From Umezawaea tangerina (GTDB lineage Bacteria > Actinomycetota > Actinomycetes > Mycobacteriales > Pseudonocardiaceae): a stretch of 64,000 nt of DNA. Shown in pieces: positions 1-7,885 of the stretch (its first letter is position 1; the number at the start of each line of letters is the position of its first letter). The stretch covers positions 372,001-436,000 of the forward strand of contig NZ_PVTF01000001.1 in assembly GCF_003002815.1 (NCBI RefSeq), given 5' to 3'. The position numbers and the translations under genes were made by a program. The notes under the pieces are model-generated. The model made no database searches and was not told the DNA's origin. It saw only the letters and a list, made by a program, of their open reading frames with translations.

Positions 1-1653
1 GACGACGACCTCGCGGTGATCTTCCACCGCGAGGACGGGCTGGCCGAGAACCTCACCTACGGCGAGCTGCGCCGCCGGGTGGCCGCCGTGCGGGCCGGTC
101 TCGTCGCGCTGGGCGTCGCGAAGGGCGACCGGGTGGTCGCCCTGGTGCCCAACTCGCCGGAGGCGCTCATCGCCTTCCTGGCGGCCGCGAGCCTGGGCGC
201 CACGTGGTCGTCGTGCTCACCGGACTTCGGCGCGCGCGCCATCTCCGACCGGTTCACCCAGATCGAGCCCACGGTGCTGATCGCCGTCGACGGCTACCGG
301 TACAACGGCCGCGCGTTCGACGTGCGCCCGACCGTGGACAAGCTGCGGTCCGAGATCGGCTCCCTGAAGGCCACCGTGCTGGTCGACTACACCGGCGGCG
401 CGCTGCCGGACGCGGTCGGCTGGGCGGACCTGCTGGCCGAGCACGACGGCGCGCCCATGGCGTACGAGCCGGTGCCGTTCGACCACCCGCTGTGGGTCCT
501 GTACTCCTCCGGCACCACCGGGCTGCCCAAGGGCATCGTCCAGGGGCACGGCGGGATCGTGCTGGAGCACCTGAAGATGCTCGGCCTGCACGCCGACCTC
601 GGCCCCGGCGACCGCTTCTTCTGGTTCACCACCACCGGCTGGATGATGTGGAACTACGTCATCGCGGGCCTGCTCGTGGGCACGACCGTCGTCCTGTTCG
701 ACGGCAGCCCCGGCTACCCCGACCTGAACGCGCTGTGGCACCTGGCGGAGCAGCACCGGGTCACCTACTTCGGCACCTCCGCGCCGTACATCCAGTCGTG
801 CCTCAAGGAGGAGCTGCGCCCCGGCGAGCGCTACGACCTCACCGGGCTGCGCGTCGTCGGCTCCACCGGCGCCCCGCTCACCCCCGAGGGCTTCCGCTGG
901 ATCGCCGACGCCATCGGCGAGGACGTCCAGATCGCCAGCGTCTCCGGCGGCACCGACCTCTGCACGGCCTTCGTCTGCGCCGCCCCCGACCTCCCGGTGT
1001 GGCTCGGCGAGCTCTCCTGCCGCGCGCTCGGCGCCGCCGTCACCGCCTACGACGAGGCGGGCCACGAGGTCGTCGACCAGGTCGGCGAGCTCGTCGTCAC
1101 CAAGCCCATGCCGTCCATGCCGGTGTTCTTCTGGGGCGACGACGACGGCTCCCGGCTCCGCGAGGCCTACTTCGAGGACTTCCCCGGCGTCTGGCGCCAC
1201 GGCGACTGGATCCGCATCACCCCGCGCGGCTCGTCGGTCATCTACGGCCGCAGCGACTCCACCCTCAACCGCGGCGGCGTCCGCATGGGCACCAGCGAGT
1301 TCTACCGCGTCGTCGAAGCCGTCCCCGGCGTCGCCGACTCCCTCGTCATCGACACCTCCGGCGCGGGCCTCACCGACGGCCAGCTCCTCTGCTTCCTGGT
1401 CCTGGCCGACGGCACCGCGCTGGAAGACGTCGAACCCACCCTCCGCAAGGACCTCCGCACCAACCTGTCACCGAGACACGTCCCCGACAGGTTCATCACC
1501 GTCACCGAGATCCCCCGCACCCTCAACGGCAAGAAGTGCGAGGTCCCCGTCAAGAAGATCCTGGCAGGCACCCCACCCACCAGCGCCGTGAGCCTCGACG
1601 CCCTCCGCAATCCCGACTCCCTCACCCCATTCCTCGACCTCGCCCCGAACTAG
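1..1653 (+). CDS. Acetoacetate--CoA ligase (acetoacetyl-CoA synthetase), 5' end cut off
   Basis: The reading frame is open from the first base, so the gene begins before the window; 550 residues are present and about 100 N-terminal residues are missing compared with the usual ~650. This is an ANL-superfamily adenylating enzyme that activates acetoacetate with ATP and CoA in the cytosol. The AMP-binding P-loop YSSGTTGLPKG is clear, followed by a W-rich substrate region (WFTTTGWMMWNY), the SGGTD motif, and the C-terminal hinge and catalytic-lysine region (PRTLNGKKCEVPVKK). The tryptophan pattern fits acetoacetyl-CoA synthetase better than acetyl-CoA synthetase. A hairpin follows the stop. Substrate is inferred from family resemblance. 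Confidence 0.88.
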   Translation, partial: DDDLAVIFHREDGLAENLTYGELRRRVAAVRAGLVALGVAKGDRVVALVPNSPEALIAFLAAASLGATWSSCSPDFGARAISDRFTQIEPTVLIAVDGYRYNGRAFDVRPTVDKLRSEIGSLKATVLVDYTGGALPDAVGWADLLAEHDGAPMAYEPVPFDHPLWVLYSSGTTGLPKGIVQGHGGIVLEHLKMLGLHADLGPGDRFFWFTTTGWMMWNYVIAGLLVGTTVVLFDGSPGYPDLNALWHLAEQHRVTYFGTSAPYIQSCLKEELRPGERYDLTGLRVVGSTGAPLTPEGFRWIADAIGEDVQIASVSGGTDLCTAFVCAAPDLPVWLGELSCRALGAAVTAYDEAGHEVVDQVGELVVTKPMPSMPVFFWGDDDGSRLREAYFEDFPGVWRHGDWIRITPRGSSVIYGRSDSTLNRGGVRMGTSEFYRVVEAVPGVADSLVIDTSGAGLTDGQLLCFLVLADGTALEDVEPTLRKDLRTNLSPRHVPDRFITVTEIPRTLNGKKCEVPVKKILAGTPPTSAVSLDALRNPDSLTPFLDLAPN

Positions 1654-1672
1654 TCGACGAGACGAAGATCAC

Positions 1673-1724
1673 GATCATGCGCGTCACGCCCCGTTAACCC
1701 GCGTTCCGGCGTGACCGCATGATC
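1673..1724. terminator. Near-perfect inverted repeat after the acyl-CoA ligase gene
   Basis: Arms at 1673-1690 and 1708-1724 (GATCATGCG...GTCACGCC) are complementary apart from one bulged base. It lies just past the stop at 1653 and has no T-run; a GC-type terminator is the likeliest role. Confidence 0.55.
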
Positions 1725-1794
1725 GGTGCTTGAGTCGTTGACCAGGGGATACGAGGTGCGGAGGGGGTGGCTGAGGCGTTAGAGGGGGGCCGTT

Positions 1795-1824
1795 TTGCTT
1801 GTCAGGTGGGGGCATGTGTAATCT
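1795..1824 (+). promoter_or_regulatory. Probable promoter of the tRNA-Ser/tRNA-Arg pair
   Basis: TTGCTT (1795-1800) and TAATCT (1819-1824), 18 bases apart, resemble vegetative -35 and -10 boxes. The predicted start is about 15 bases ahead of the mature tRNA-Ser 5' end. Confidence 0.5.
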
Positions 1825-1847
1825 ATGCGTCGTAGCCGAGGGCTCCG

Positions 1848-1937
1848 GGAGGCTTCGCCTAGTCTGGTCTATGGCGCCGCACTGCTAATGCGGTTTGGGT
1901 TTATCGCCCATCCCGGGTTCAAATCCCGGAGCCTCCG
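1848..1937 (+). tRNA. tRNA-Ser (anticodon GCT)
   Basis: 90-nt class II tRNA with acceptor stem GGAGGCT/AGCCTCC, anticodon loop CTGCTAA between CCGCA/TGCGG, a long variable arm and a GGGTTCAAATCCC T-arm. It reads AGC/AGT serine codons. CCA is not encoded. Confidence 0.95.
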
Positions 1938-1974
1938 CAACACCCGGCCTCGGCCGGGTGACAACTGAATACAC

Positions 1975-2047
1975 GCGCCCGTAGCTCAACGGATAGAGCA
2001 TCTGACTACGGATCAGAAGGTTAGGGGTTCGAATCCCTTCGGGCGCA
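1975..2047 (+). tRNA. tRNA-Arg (anticodon ACG)
   Basis: 73-nt tRNA with acceptor GCGCCCG/CGGGCGC, anticodon loop CTACGGA between TCTGA/TCAGA and T-loop GGTTCGAATCC. A34 is the expected target for deamination to inosine by TadA, encoded at 28670 in this window. It lies 37 nt after tRNA-Ser, so the two are probably co-transcribed. Confidence 0.95.
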
Positions 2048-2054
2048 TCTGGAG

Positions 2055-2088
2055 AGAGTCCCCGTCGAGTTCGCTCGACGGGGACTCT
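2055..2088 (+). terminator. Perfect 15-bp hairpin with TTCG loop after tRNA-Arg
   Basis: Arms 2055-2069 and 2074-2088 are exactly complementary around a TTCG tetraloop, a very stable stem only 7 nt beyond the tRNA. It is followed by GTCGTTT. Probable intrinsic terminator of the tRNA unit. Confidence 0.8.
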
Positions 2089-2110
2089 GTCGTTTGACGG
2101 CTGGAAACGA

Positions 2111-2148
2111 ATGTGGGCCCCGACGGACGTACCCGTCGGGGCCCACAT
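2111..2148. terminator. Perfect 16-bp hairpin between the tRNA unit and the kinase gene
   Basis: Arms 2111-2126 and 2133-2148 (ATGTGGGCCCCGACGG and its complement) enclose a 6-nt loop. It sits 13 nt beyond the stop of the leftward kinase gene, so it most likely terminates that operon. Confidence 0.75.
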
Positions 2149-2160
2149 CGGTTCGAGGGG

Positions 2161-4644
2161 TCAGTTGTTGGTGTTGTCCTCGACCCTGACCGCTGGCAGG
2201 AAGCTGGGGATCGTGTCGTCCAGCAAGGCCGTTCTGGGGACCTCGTGGTGTTCGGTCGGCTTGGGCAGGCGGACGGTGTCCTCCGGGTCGAGCAGAGCGC
2301 TCGCTGACGATTCGATGATCGTGTGCGTCGTCGTCTTGGTGTGGCGTCGTGCGCCCAGCGCGCCGGGGCCAACTGGCATCGAGCCCTGGTCGGTGGTGGT
2401 CACAACGGTGGCGATCCTGCTGATGGCGCGTTCCAGCCACTTGGCGGGGTGGTCGTCGCCGTCGAATTCCACTCGTCGGTTCGGGAACACCGAGATGAGG
2501 TTGTGGACCAACTGGACGACGGCCTCCGGCAGATCGGGGAGGAGTTCGTCGAGCCTGGTGCAGGAAGCGCCGTCCTGGATCTGCTTGGCGATCTCCTTCG
2601 CGCCGGATCCCTGGTCGAGGTGCTGGTACGGGGGACGGCCGGTCAGCAGGAAGTACCAGGTCGCGCCAACCGAGTAGAGGTCGGCGAGTTCCGGGTCGTG
2701 GCTGGCGCGCAGCAGGACCTCTGGTGCTGTGTACATCGGAGTGCCGCCGACCGCGCCGGTGTCCTCGGTCTGGTTGAGGAGGCGGGCGAAACCCCAGTCG
2801 ACCAGTACCAAGGTCGGCCCGTCGAGCACCGCGTTCGTCGGCTTGATGTCGCCGTGGGTGACGTTCTCGCTGTGCGCGTAAACGAGCGCTCTGGTGAGTT
2901 GCCGAATGTGGTCGATCGAGTGCTGGAGGGTGTAGCCGTCGCCACCCCGTTCGGCGGTCTTCGTGATCCAGTGCACGAGGCTGCCGGGGGAGTAGAGCGG
3001 CGAGACGGTCCAGAGGTAGCCGGACTCGACGCCCGAGGTGATGATCTGGCCGATGTTCGCGTTGTCCAGCCTCCGTGCAGCGTCGACCTCGCGCTGCCAC
3101 ATCCTCCGCAACGGGCTTCGACGCACGAGCCTGTTGTCGCCGTCCGCGTCGCGGACGGCCTTGATGACGACGCGCTCGTTGGTCTGGAGGTCGCGCCCCA
3201 TGAGCATCCGGCCGAACGCACCCCTGTCAGCGCCCTCCAACGGTTCCACCGCCCGGAAGCGCTCGTCGAACAGGTGTCCGATCAGCTCGCGGTCCTCGTC
3301 GGTCCAGTCGTCCGGGATGGGCGGCGGGTCGGCGGGGCGGTCTTGCGCACTGACTGGGGGGTTTCCGCGTTGCGAGGGCATGTCGATCGACGGCGGTTCG
3401 GTGCCCAGTCGCTCGAACTCGGCTTCCACCCACAGGCGCTGCCGTTCGGCCTCGATCTTCGTCGACGACTCGGCGCGCAACCTGGCCAAGTCGACATCGA
3501 GGCTCTGGTCGATGCGTTCGCGAGCCAGTACGCGGTCAAGAGACTCGCGGTGGCGCTGTGCGGTGTACGTGATCTCCCGCTCCCGCCGTTCGCGGCTCGC
3601 CATCACCGTCATGTCGTACCCGGTCCGACCTCGCCATATCTTGAGCAGCAGGGGGATGAGGTCCAGCAGCACGCAGAAGATGACGATCAACCAGTGCATG
3701 AACATCGCGGTGGTGTCGCGGGTGGTGAAGTCGAGCATCGCGCGCCACCGGGCGGGTACGCCGTCGCTGGCCTTGGCGGCTGCCTGGGCGGTGTCGAGGT
3801 CGGCGGTGAGCTTGCCGTCGAGCTCGGCGATGCGATCGTCCAGATTCGTGCTCTGAGCGGCCAAGGCGGTCTTGGCCTCGGTCAACTTCGCCTCCGCGGC
3901 CGCGTGCTCGCTGTCGCGCACGGCCGTTTTGTCGCCATCGCCACCGGCCCCGGTGATCTCACCCGACTGCACCAACTCCTGGCACCCGCGCGGATCGCGT
4001 TCGCACGCCGCGAGTCGACGGGTCCGGTCGGCTTCCGCCTGTGCCGCCGCGACATCCGTGTCGAGCTTGGCCCTGTCCGCTTTGAGGCCCTTGAGTTCGG
4101 CCATTCGGCCGTTCGGGTTGCCGTCGGTCCCGACAACGAGCACGCGGGAGTCGGTGACCTGCTGGGAGATGGTGTCCCGCATCGTCCGTTCGACGTCGTC
4201 GTGGAAAATGGCCAGTGCACCCGCCTCGGCGATGATGAAACCGATAAGGCACGCGCAGAGCCCGCGCACCACGTAGCTGAAAGCCCCGCGCGCTTTGCCG
4301 TTCGGGTCGGCCGGTTTCGATGCTATGGCGCGGTCGAACGCGGCGATGAACAGTCCCCACACCGCGGTGTACGGCGCCGCCGTGCCGAAGTCCGGCACCA
4401 CTCCCATACCCACCGCGGCGAGCGTGAACAGCCCCCACGCGATGACGCCGTTGAGCAGGACGAACAATCCCGACAACTGGTAGGAAGACCGGTCGTGGCG
4501 GTCGCGGACTCCGCGCCACGAGGCGCCCCCGAGCCACACGAACCCGTTGCCGAGCCACCAGATGGGCATGACGGGCCAGCGAGGTCGTGCTGTGGCGAGG
4601 ACGTCGTCGGCGTGCTGGGAATTCGGTTTGTCCACAGTGGTCAT
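2161..4644 (-). CDS. DUF4407 membrane protein fused to a Ser/Thr protein kinase
   Basis: An 827-residue fusion. Residues ~25-340 resemble DUF4407: predicted membrane segments near 57-80, 88-104, 122-145 and 313-336, with a ~165-residue Ala/Glu/Lys coiled coil (~150-305) between the last two. That topology would put the coil outside and the termini inside; Cys214 and Cys221 could form a disulfide. A second charged helical stretch (~345-410) leads to a Hanks-type kinase (~460-735). Its glycine loop is G471-G478, with Lys495 in VVIKAV, Glu519 in the C-helix, a catalytic loop HGDIKPTN (Asp599, Asn604), a DWG triplet in place of DFG (Asp616) and APE at 640-642. All catalytic residues are kept, so activity is likely. 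The C-tail (~740-827) is Thr-rich and may be phosphorylated. It lies 53 nt downstream of an FHA-protein gene in the same orientation. Function is unknown; transmembrane signalling is inference. Confidence 0.8.
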   Translation of the reverse strand: MTTVDKPNSQHADDVLATARPRWPVMPIWWLGNGFVWLGGASWRGVRDRHDRSSYQLSGLFVLLNGVIAWGLFTLAAVGMGVVPDFGTAAPYTAVWGLFIAAFDRAIASKPADPNGKARGAFSYVVRGLCACLIGFIIAEAGALAIFHDDVERTMRDTISQQVTDSRVLVVGTDGNPNGRMAELKGLKADRAKLDTDVAAAQAEADRTRRLAACERDPRGCQELVQSGEITGAGGDGDKTAVRDSEHAAAEAKLTEAKTALAAQSTNLDDRIAELDGKLTADLDTAQAAAKASDGVPARWRAMLDFTTRDTTAMFMHWLIVIFCVLLDLIPLLLKIWRGRTGYDMTVMASRERREREITYTAQRHRESLDRVLARERIDQSLDVDLARLRAESSTKIEAERQRLWVEAEFERLGTEPPSIDMPSQRGNPPVSAQDRPADPPPIPDDWTDEDRELIGHLFDERFRAVEPLEGADRGAFGRMLMGRDLQTNERVVIKAVRDADGDNRLVRRSPLRRMWQREVDAARRLDNANIGQIITSGVESGYLWTVSPLYSPGSLVHWITKTAERGGDGYTLQHSIDHIRQLTRALVYAHSENVTHGDIKPTNAVLDGPTLVLVDWGFARLLNQTEDTGAVGGTPMYTAPEVLLRASHDPELADLYSVGATWYFLLTGRPPYQHLDQGSGAKEIAKQIQDGASCTRLDELLPDLPEAVVQLVHNLISVFPNRRVEFDGDDHPAKWLERAISRIATVVTTTDQGSMPVGPGALGARRHTKTTTHTIIESSASALLDPEDTVRLPKPTEHHEVPRTALLDDTIPSFLPAVRVEDNTNN

Positions 4645-4697
4645 ACCTCGTTCGGATTACCGGGTGGTGGGTGTGGTCCGCCGTTGTCCACGACAAG

Positions 4698-5486
4698 TCA
4701 GACGCTGTCGTAGAGCTCCAATCGCAAGCGCACCGTTCGGCCGAGCCCGAGGATGTCGCCGTGGTGCAGCACACCCATTTCCGTGGTCCTTGAGTTGATG
4801 GTCATGCCGTTCGCGCTGTCCAGGTCCTCCACCGTGAAGCCGTCGGCGCGTGGACGGATGCGTGCGTGCTGCCGGGAAACAGTGGGTGCGTCCACCACGA
4901 TCTGGCACAGTTGTGCGTCTCGACCTATGACGCCTCCACCGGCAGGTAGCCGTAGGTGCGCTCCGGGTTCTGCCACCTGCACCAATCGCGCGCTGCGGCG
5001 ACTGGCCGTCGGGGGCTCCGGGGGTGCCTCGCCGTCGAAAAGACGGGTGGAGGGGACGGGTGTTCGCGCGCTGGTCGCTGTGACCCGCACCCGGCCGCGG
5101 ACGACCGTGTCGTCGTCCACGTACTCGCGTATCCGCACCCGGCGGCCGTCCACACCGGCCAGGAGCAGGTTCACCTCTCGTTCGTCTTCGATGAGGTCCT
5201 TGCCGACCAACCCCTTGTCGGCCTTGTGGAGGCCTATCGAGACGAACTCCGCTCCTCCTGACTCCGGGTGGGGCAGGCGGACCACGGCTCGGGCGATGCG
5301 GTGCAGAAGAGCTTGTCTCCGATTTTGGTATTCACCGTCCATCTCGGACACGGCGGGTTTCGCCAACTGCCTGCGCCCTTTCGCCCAAGCAGCGCGCGCG
5401 TGCTCCACGTCCCAGTTCCACCCGCGGTGTCGTGAAAGGGCGAACACAGCGGCGCAACTGGTCAGGATGATGAGCGCAGCCCACAT
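4698..5486 (-). CDS. Membrane-anchored FHA-domain protein, partner of the kinase gene
   Basis: 262 residues. An N-terminal hydrophobic segment (~2-18) is followed by a charged linker, an uncharacterised middle region (~50-150) and a C-terminal FHA domain (~175-255). The domain has the expected phosphothreonine-binding signature: GRD, then SRQHARI, then a distal SANGMTIN. FHA domains bind phosphothreonine, so the obvious partner is the kinase encoded immediately downstream, whose Thr-rich tail is a candidate ligand. This gene is first in the operon; the AT-richer upstream region holds repeated CATTCG motifs. The domain call is secure; the kinase partnership is inferred from adjacency. Confidence 0.85.
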   Translation of the reverse strand: MWAALIILTSCAAVFALSRHRGWNWDVEHARAAWAKGRRQLAKPAVSEMDGEYQNRRQALLHRIARAVVRLPHPESGGAEFVSIGLHKADKGLVGKDLIEDEREVNLLLAGVDGRRVRIREYVDDDTVVRGRVRVTATSARTPVPSTRLFDGEAPPEPPTASRRSARLVQVAEPGAHLRLPAGGGVIGRDAQLCQIVVDAPTVSRQHARIRPRADGFTVEDLDSANGMTINSRTTEMGVLHHGDILGLGRTVRLRLELYDSV

Positions 5487-5529
5487 GGCGCATCACATTC
5501 CTTCAAGGGTTGACCTGAGAAACAATCAT

Positions 5530-5743
5530 CATTCGAATCGAGGGCAGCCCAATGGGGGCGCTGTTCGCGCGTTTACCCCCAGGTTGCGGTGTCGTCTGTC
5601 GTCGTACCGCGTATCGACTGAGGGTGTCGGATTGTTTCAGTGCTGCGGATATTCATTCGAAGGTGTGATAAACGGACCGCAGGCGTCTCGAAACTGCGGT
5701 GCTCATTCGGCATGTGTTGCACGTTCGAATGAGACCGCATTCG
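5530..5743. promoter_or_regulatory. Cluster of CATTCG motifs upstream of the FHA-kinase operon
   Basis: The ~290-nt gap 5487-5776 has no gene and is visibly poorer in G+C than its surroundings. CATTCG occurs at 5530, 5654, 5704 and 5738 and in reverse (CGAATG) at 5726. The pair CTCATTCG (5702-5709)/CGAATGAG (5726-5733) forms an inverted repeat with a 16-nt spacer. This could be an operator array for the leftward operon. Confidence 0.4.
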
Positions 5744-5776
5744 TGCGGAGTTGATCCCGTGGCTGCGCGGCCGGAG

Positions 5777-6328
5777 TTACTCCGGGTCCGTTGCCTTCCT
5801 GGGTTTGTCGGGGATGGCGATGAGGGTGATGACGTGGCGGGTGCGGGGGGTGGGGGGTGTGGGTGTGCCTGCGCGGGCTAGGACTGCGGTTTCAATTTCT
5901 TCGATCATGGTGGCGAATTCCTCTTCCGTGGCCCACACGGCTGCCTGGCGGTAGACGACGCCGTCCTCGGGTGGGGTGGCGCCTGGTTGGGTCAGGTAGC
6001 GGTCGAAGTCGCCCAGCAGCGCTGTGGTGAACGTGGTGAACGACCTGCGGTGGTCCTCGGTGGTCATGGCGGCGCGGGCGGCCGGGTCGACGACGGCCTC
6101 TTCCTTGCGGATGCGGTAGCTGCGTTCGACGGTGCCGCGCACCCGCTTCTCGCCGACCACCTCGAGCACGCCCGCGTCCGTGAGCACGGCGATGTGGCGG
6201 TACATCGTCGCGGGTGGGATGTCGGGCAAGCGCTCGCGCAGCTGGGCGGTGGTGAGCGGGTCGGCGTCGAAGAGCGCCTGCAGCACGCGCATCCGGACTG
6301 GGTGGAGGAGGAGGTCCGCGGTTGCCAT
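5777..6328 (-). CDS. Winged-helix transcriptional regulator (ArsR/PadR-like)
   Basis: 183 residues. The N-terminal ~85 residues form a winged helix: an HPVRMRVLQAL start, a turn at LTTAQLRERL, recognition helix PPATMYRHIAVLTDAGVL and a wing ending in RSYRI. The remaining ~95 residues resemble the effector half of actinobacterial HTH regulators that sense small molecules, with FATMIEEIETAV as its most conserved-looking helix. It is transcribed away from the CPBP gene, and GTTCTCA motifs lie in the shared promoter region. Autoregulation and control of the CPBP gene are likely but inferred. The ligand is unknown. Confidence 0.8.
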   Translation of the reverse strand: MATADLLLHPVRMRVLQALFDADPLTTAQLRERLPDIPPATMYRHIAVLTDAGVLEVVGEKRVRGTVERSYRIRKEEAVVDPAARAAMTTEDHRRSFTTFTTALLGDFDRYLTQPGATPPEDGVVYRQAAVWATEEEFATMIEEIETAVLARAGTPTPPTPRTRHVITLIAIPDKPRKATDPE

Positions 6329-6334
6329 GCGTTC

Positions 6335-6399
6335 ATGTTCTCATATACGGTAATGTTCTCACAGATGATAAAGTTCCCATCAGTGAGAGTGATGAGAAC
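6335..6399. promoter_or_regulatory. Candidate operators (ATGTTCTCA repeats) between regulator and CPBP gene
   Basis: ATGTTCTCA occurs at 6335-6343 and again at 6353-6361, exactly 18 nt apart; the reverse form TGAGAAC is at 6393-6399. All lie in the divergent promoter region, as expected for binding sites of the adjacent winged-helix regulator. Confidence 0.5.
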
Positions 6400-6423
6400 C
6401 CGAACCCCTGGAAGGGGAGAGAA

Positions 6424-7263
6424 GTGGCCACCGTTACCCCTGCTCGTCACCGCGGCGACCTCGCGCTGTTCTGGACCACGACGTTCGCGACGACCTGGGC
6501 GTTCTGGCTCGTGGCGATCGTGCTCGGCGGGTCGCCGACCAGTTCGCCGACCGTGATCCCCTACGTGCTCGGCGGGTTCGGGCCGGTGGTGGGGGCGGTC
6601 GCGGTGCGGATCCGACGGCGGCGGCGCGGGGAGCCGGTGCCCGCGCACACCGTGAAGACCCGGCTGAACGTCTGGGTGCCGGTCCTGCTGGTCCTGGCGG
6701 TGGCGACGGTGGTGGCGGGCGCGGTGCTCGCCGACCTCCTGGGCGGGCCCGCGGTGAGCCTCACCGAAGGTGAGGAGCTGGTGGCGAAGGTGGGTGGGCC
6801 CGTGGCGTTCTTCGTCAGCATGCTGATCGGCGGCCCGCTGGCCGAGGAGCCCGGTTGGCGCGGCACGGCCTACCCGCGGCTGCGGGCGTCGATGAGCCCG
6901 TTGCGGGCGGGTCTGCTGATGGGGGTCGTCTGGGCGGTGTGGCACCTGCCGCTGTTCCTCGTCTCCGGCACGGTGCAGGCCGGGTTCGGGCTGGTCAGCT
7001 GGAGCGGGCTGCTGTTCACGCTGAGCGTGGTCCCGATGGCGCTGCTGACGGGGTACGCCTACGAGCGCGGGGGTGTCCTGGCGTCGATCGCGGTGCACCT
7101 CGGCGTGAACGCGACGATGGCGCTGCTGACCGCCTACTCCCCGGTGACGCAGGCGGTCGTCCTGGCGGTGCAGGTCGTGGCCGTCGGCGCGCTGCTCGCG
7201 GCACGGCGCGGTCGCAACGGCGACCTGCCCGCCCGCGCGCTGCCTGCACCGGTCGGGCGCTGA
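6424..7263 (+). CDS. CPBP-family intramembrane (CAAX-type) protease
   Basis: Polytopic membrane protein of about 279 residues with the CPBP/Rce1 signatures: EEPGWRG (the EExxxR motif), then WAVWHLPLF carrying a catalytic His, and a later HLGVN segment with a third metal/base residue. Family members cleave within or near the membrane or act in bacteriocin self-protection; the substrate here is unknown. A GTG start at 6424 is preferred over an upstream in-frame ATG at 6322 because GGGGAGAG lies just before it. The upstream start would also run through the putative operators and overlap the divergent gene. Confidence 0.85.
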   Translation: MATVTPARHRGDLALFWTTTFATTWAFWLVAIVLGGSPTSSPTVIPYVLGGFGPVVGAVAVRIRRRRRGEPVPAHTVKTRLNVWVPVLLVLAVATVVAGAVLADLLGGPAVSLTEGEELVAKVGGPVAFFVSMLIGGPLAEEPGWRGTAYPRLRASMSPLRAGLLMGVVWAVWHLPLFLVSGTVQAGFGLVSWSGLLFTLSVVPMALLTGYAYERGGVLASIAVHLGVNATMALLTAYSPVTQAVVLAVQVVAVGALLAARRGRNGDLPARALPAPVGR

Positions 7264-7356
7264 GCCCGATCCGTTGTGGACTCGTGCCTGCCGGGGTTGG
7301 TGGTGGGCGTGAGAACGTTGTGGTTGTCGGTGACCACGGCGGGCGGGAGGTGCGGG

Positions 7357-7818
7357 GTGGCTCTGGCGGTGACGGTCACCGGGGCACGGGCCGTGGAGCA
7401 CCTGACCGCCGAGGAGCTCGTCGAGGTCTTCGAGGCCTACGTGCTGCCGTTCGCGGTGCCCGGAGCGCACTTCTACCTGGGCGGGGCGGTGGGCGTGGAC
7501 ACCGCGGCGCTGGACTGGCTGGCCGAGGTGAGCAAGGCGGACGTGTCGGTGGTCGTGCCGAGGACCGTGCGCGACCAGCCCGACGAGGCCGCCGACGTGA
7601 TCGTGAAGTGGCGCGAGGCCGGGCGGTTGGCGGAGCTGGTGGAGCTGGACACCGACGAGGTCGGGACGGACGGCTACCTGGAGCGCAACCGGTGGATGGT
7701 GGACCGGTCGGAGCTGGTCATCGGCTTCCCGCGCAGCGGCGACCAGGGCAGCGGGACCGGGTACACGCTCGGGTACGCGGCGTCCAAGGGCAAGGCGCTG
7801 CTGGTCGTGCCGATCTGA
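7357..7818 (+). CDS. SLOG/DprA-like Rossmann-fold protein of unknown function
   Basis: 153 residues from the GTG at 7357, which has GGGAGG just upstream; an earlier in-frame ATG at 7276 would add a poorly matching leader. The pattern matches SLOG (SMF/DprA-LOG) proteins: an initial strand ending in TGAR, the loop YLGGAVGVDTAALDWLAE, then ERNRWMVDRSELVIGFP and a GTGYTLGYAASKGKALLVV ending. Such folds bind nucleotides or nucleic acids and recur in DNA uptake, cytokinin activation and defence systems. Nothing nearby identifies the ligand. Confidence 0.65.
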   Translation: MALAVTVTGARAVEHLTAEELVEVFEAYVLPFAVPGAHFYLGGAVGVDTAALDWLAEVSKADVSVVVPRTVRDQPDEAADVIVKWREAGRLAELVELDTDEVGTDGYLERNRWMVDRSELVIGFPRSGDQGSGTGYTLGYAASKGKALLVVPI

Positions 7819-7885
7819 GCGGCACCGTCGGCTGAGCGGGTGTTATTCCGCCGCAAGACGGGCGCGGGGTGGGATCGTTCGGTTC

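Noticed and set aside
2323-4713. Long + strand frame opposite the DUF4407-kinase gene
   Set aside because: Low-complexity Val/Arg/Gly translation without motifs; the minus strand encodes intact kinase motifs.
1975-5776. Possible genomic island inserted at tRNA-Arg carrying the kinase-FHA operon
   Set aside because: I looked for a copy of the tRNA-Arg 3' end near the far side of the operon and found only a short TTCGAATC match; no integrase is present.
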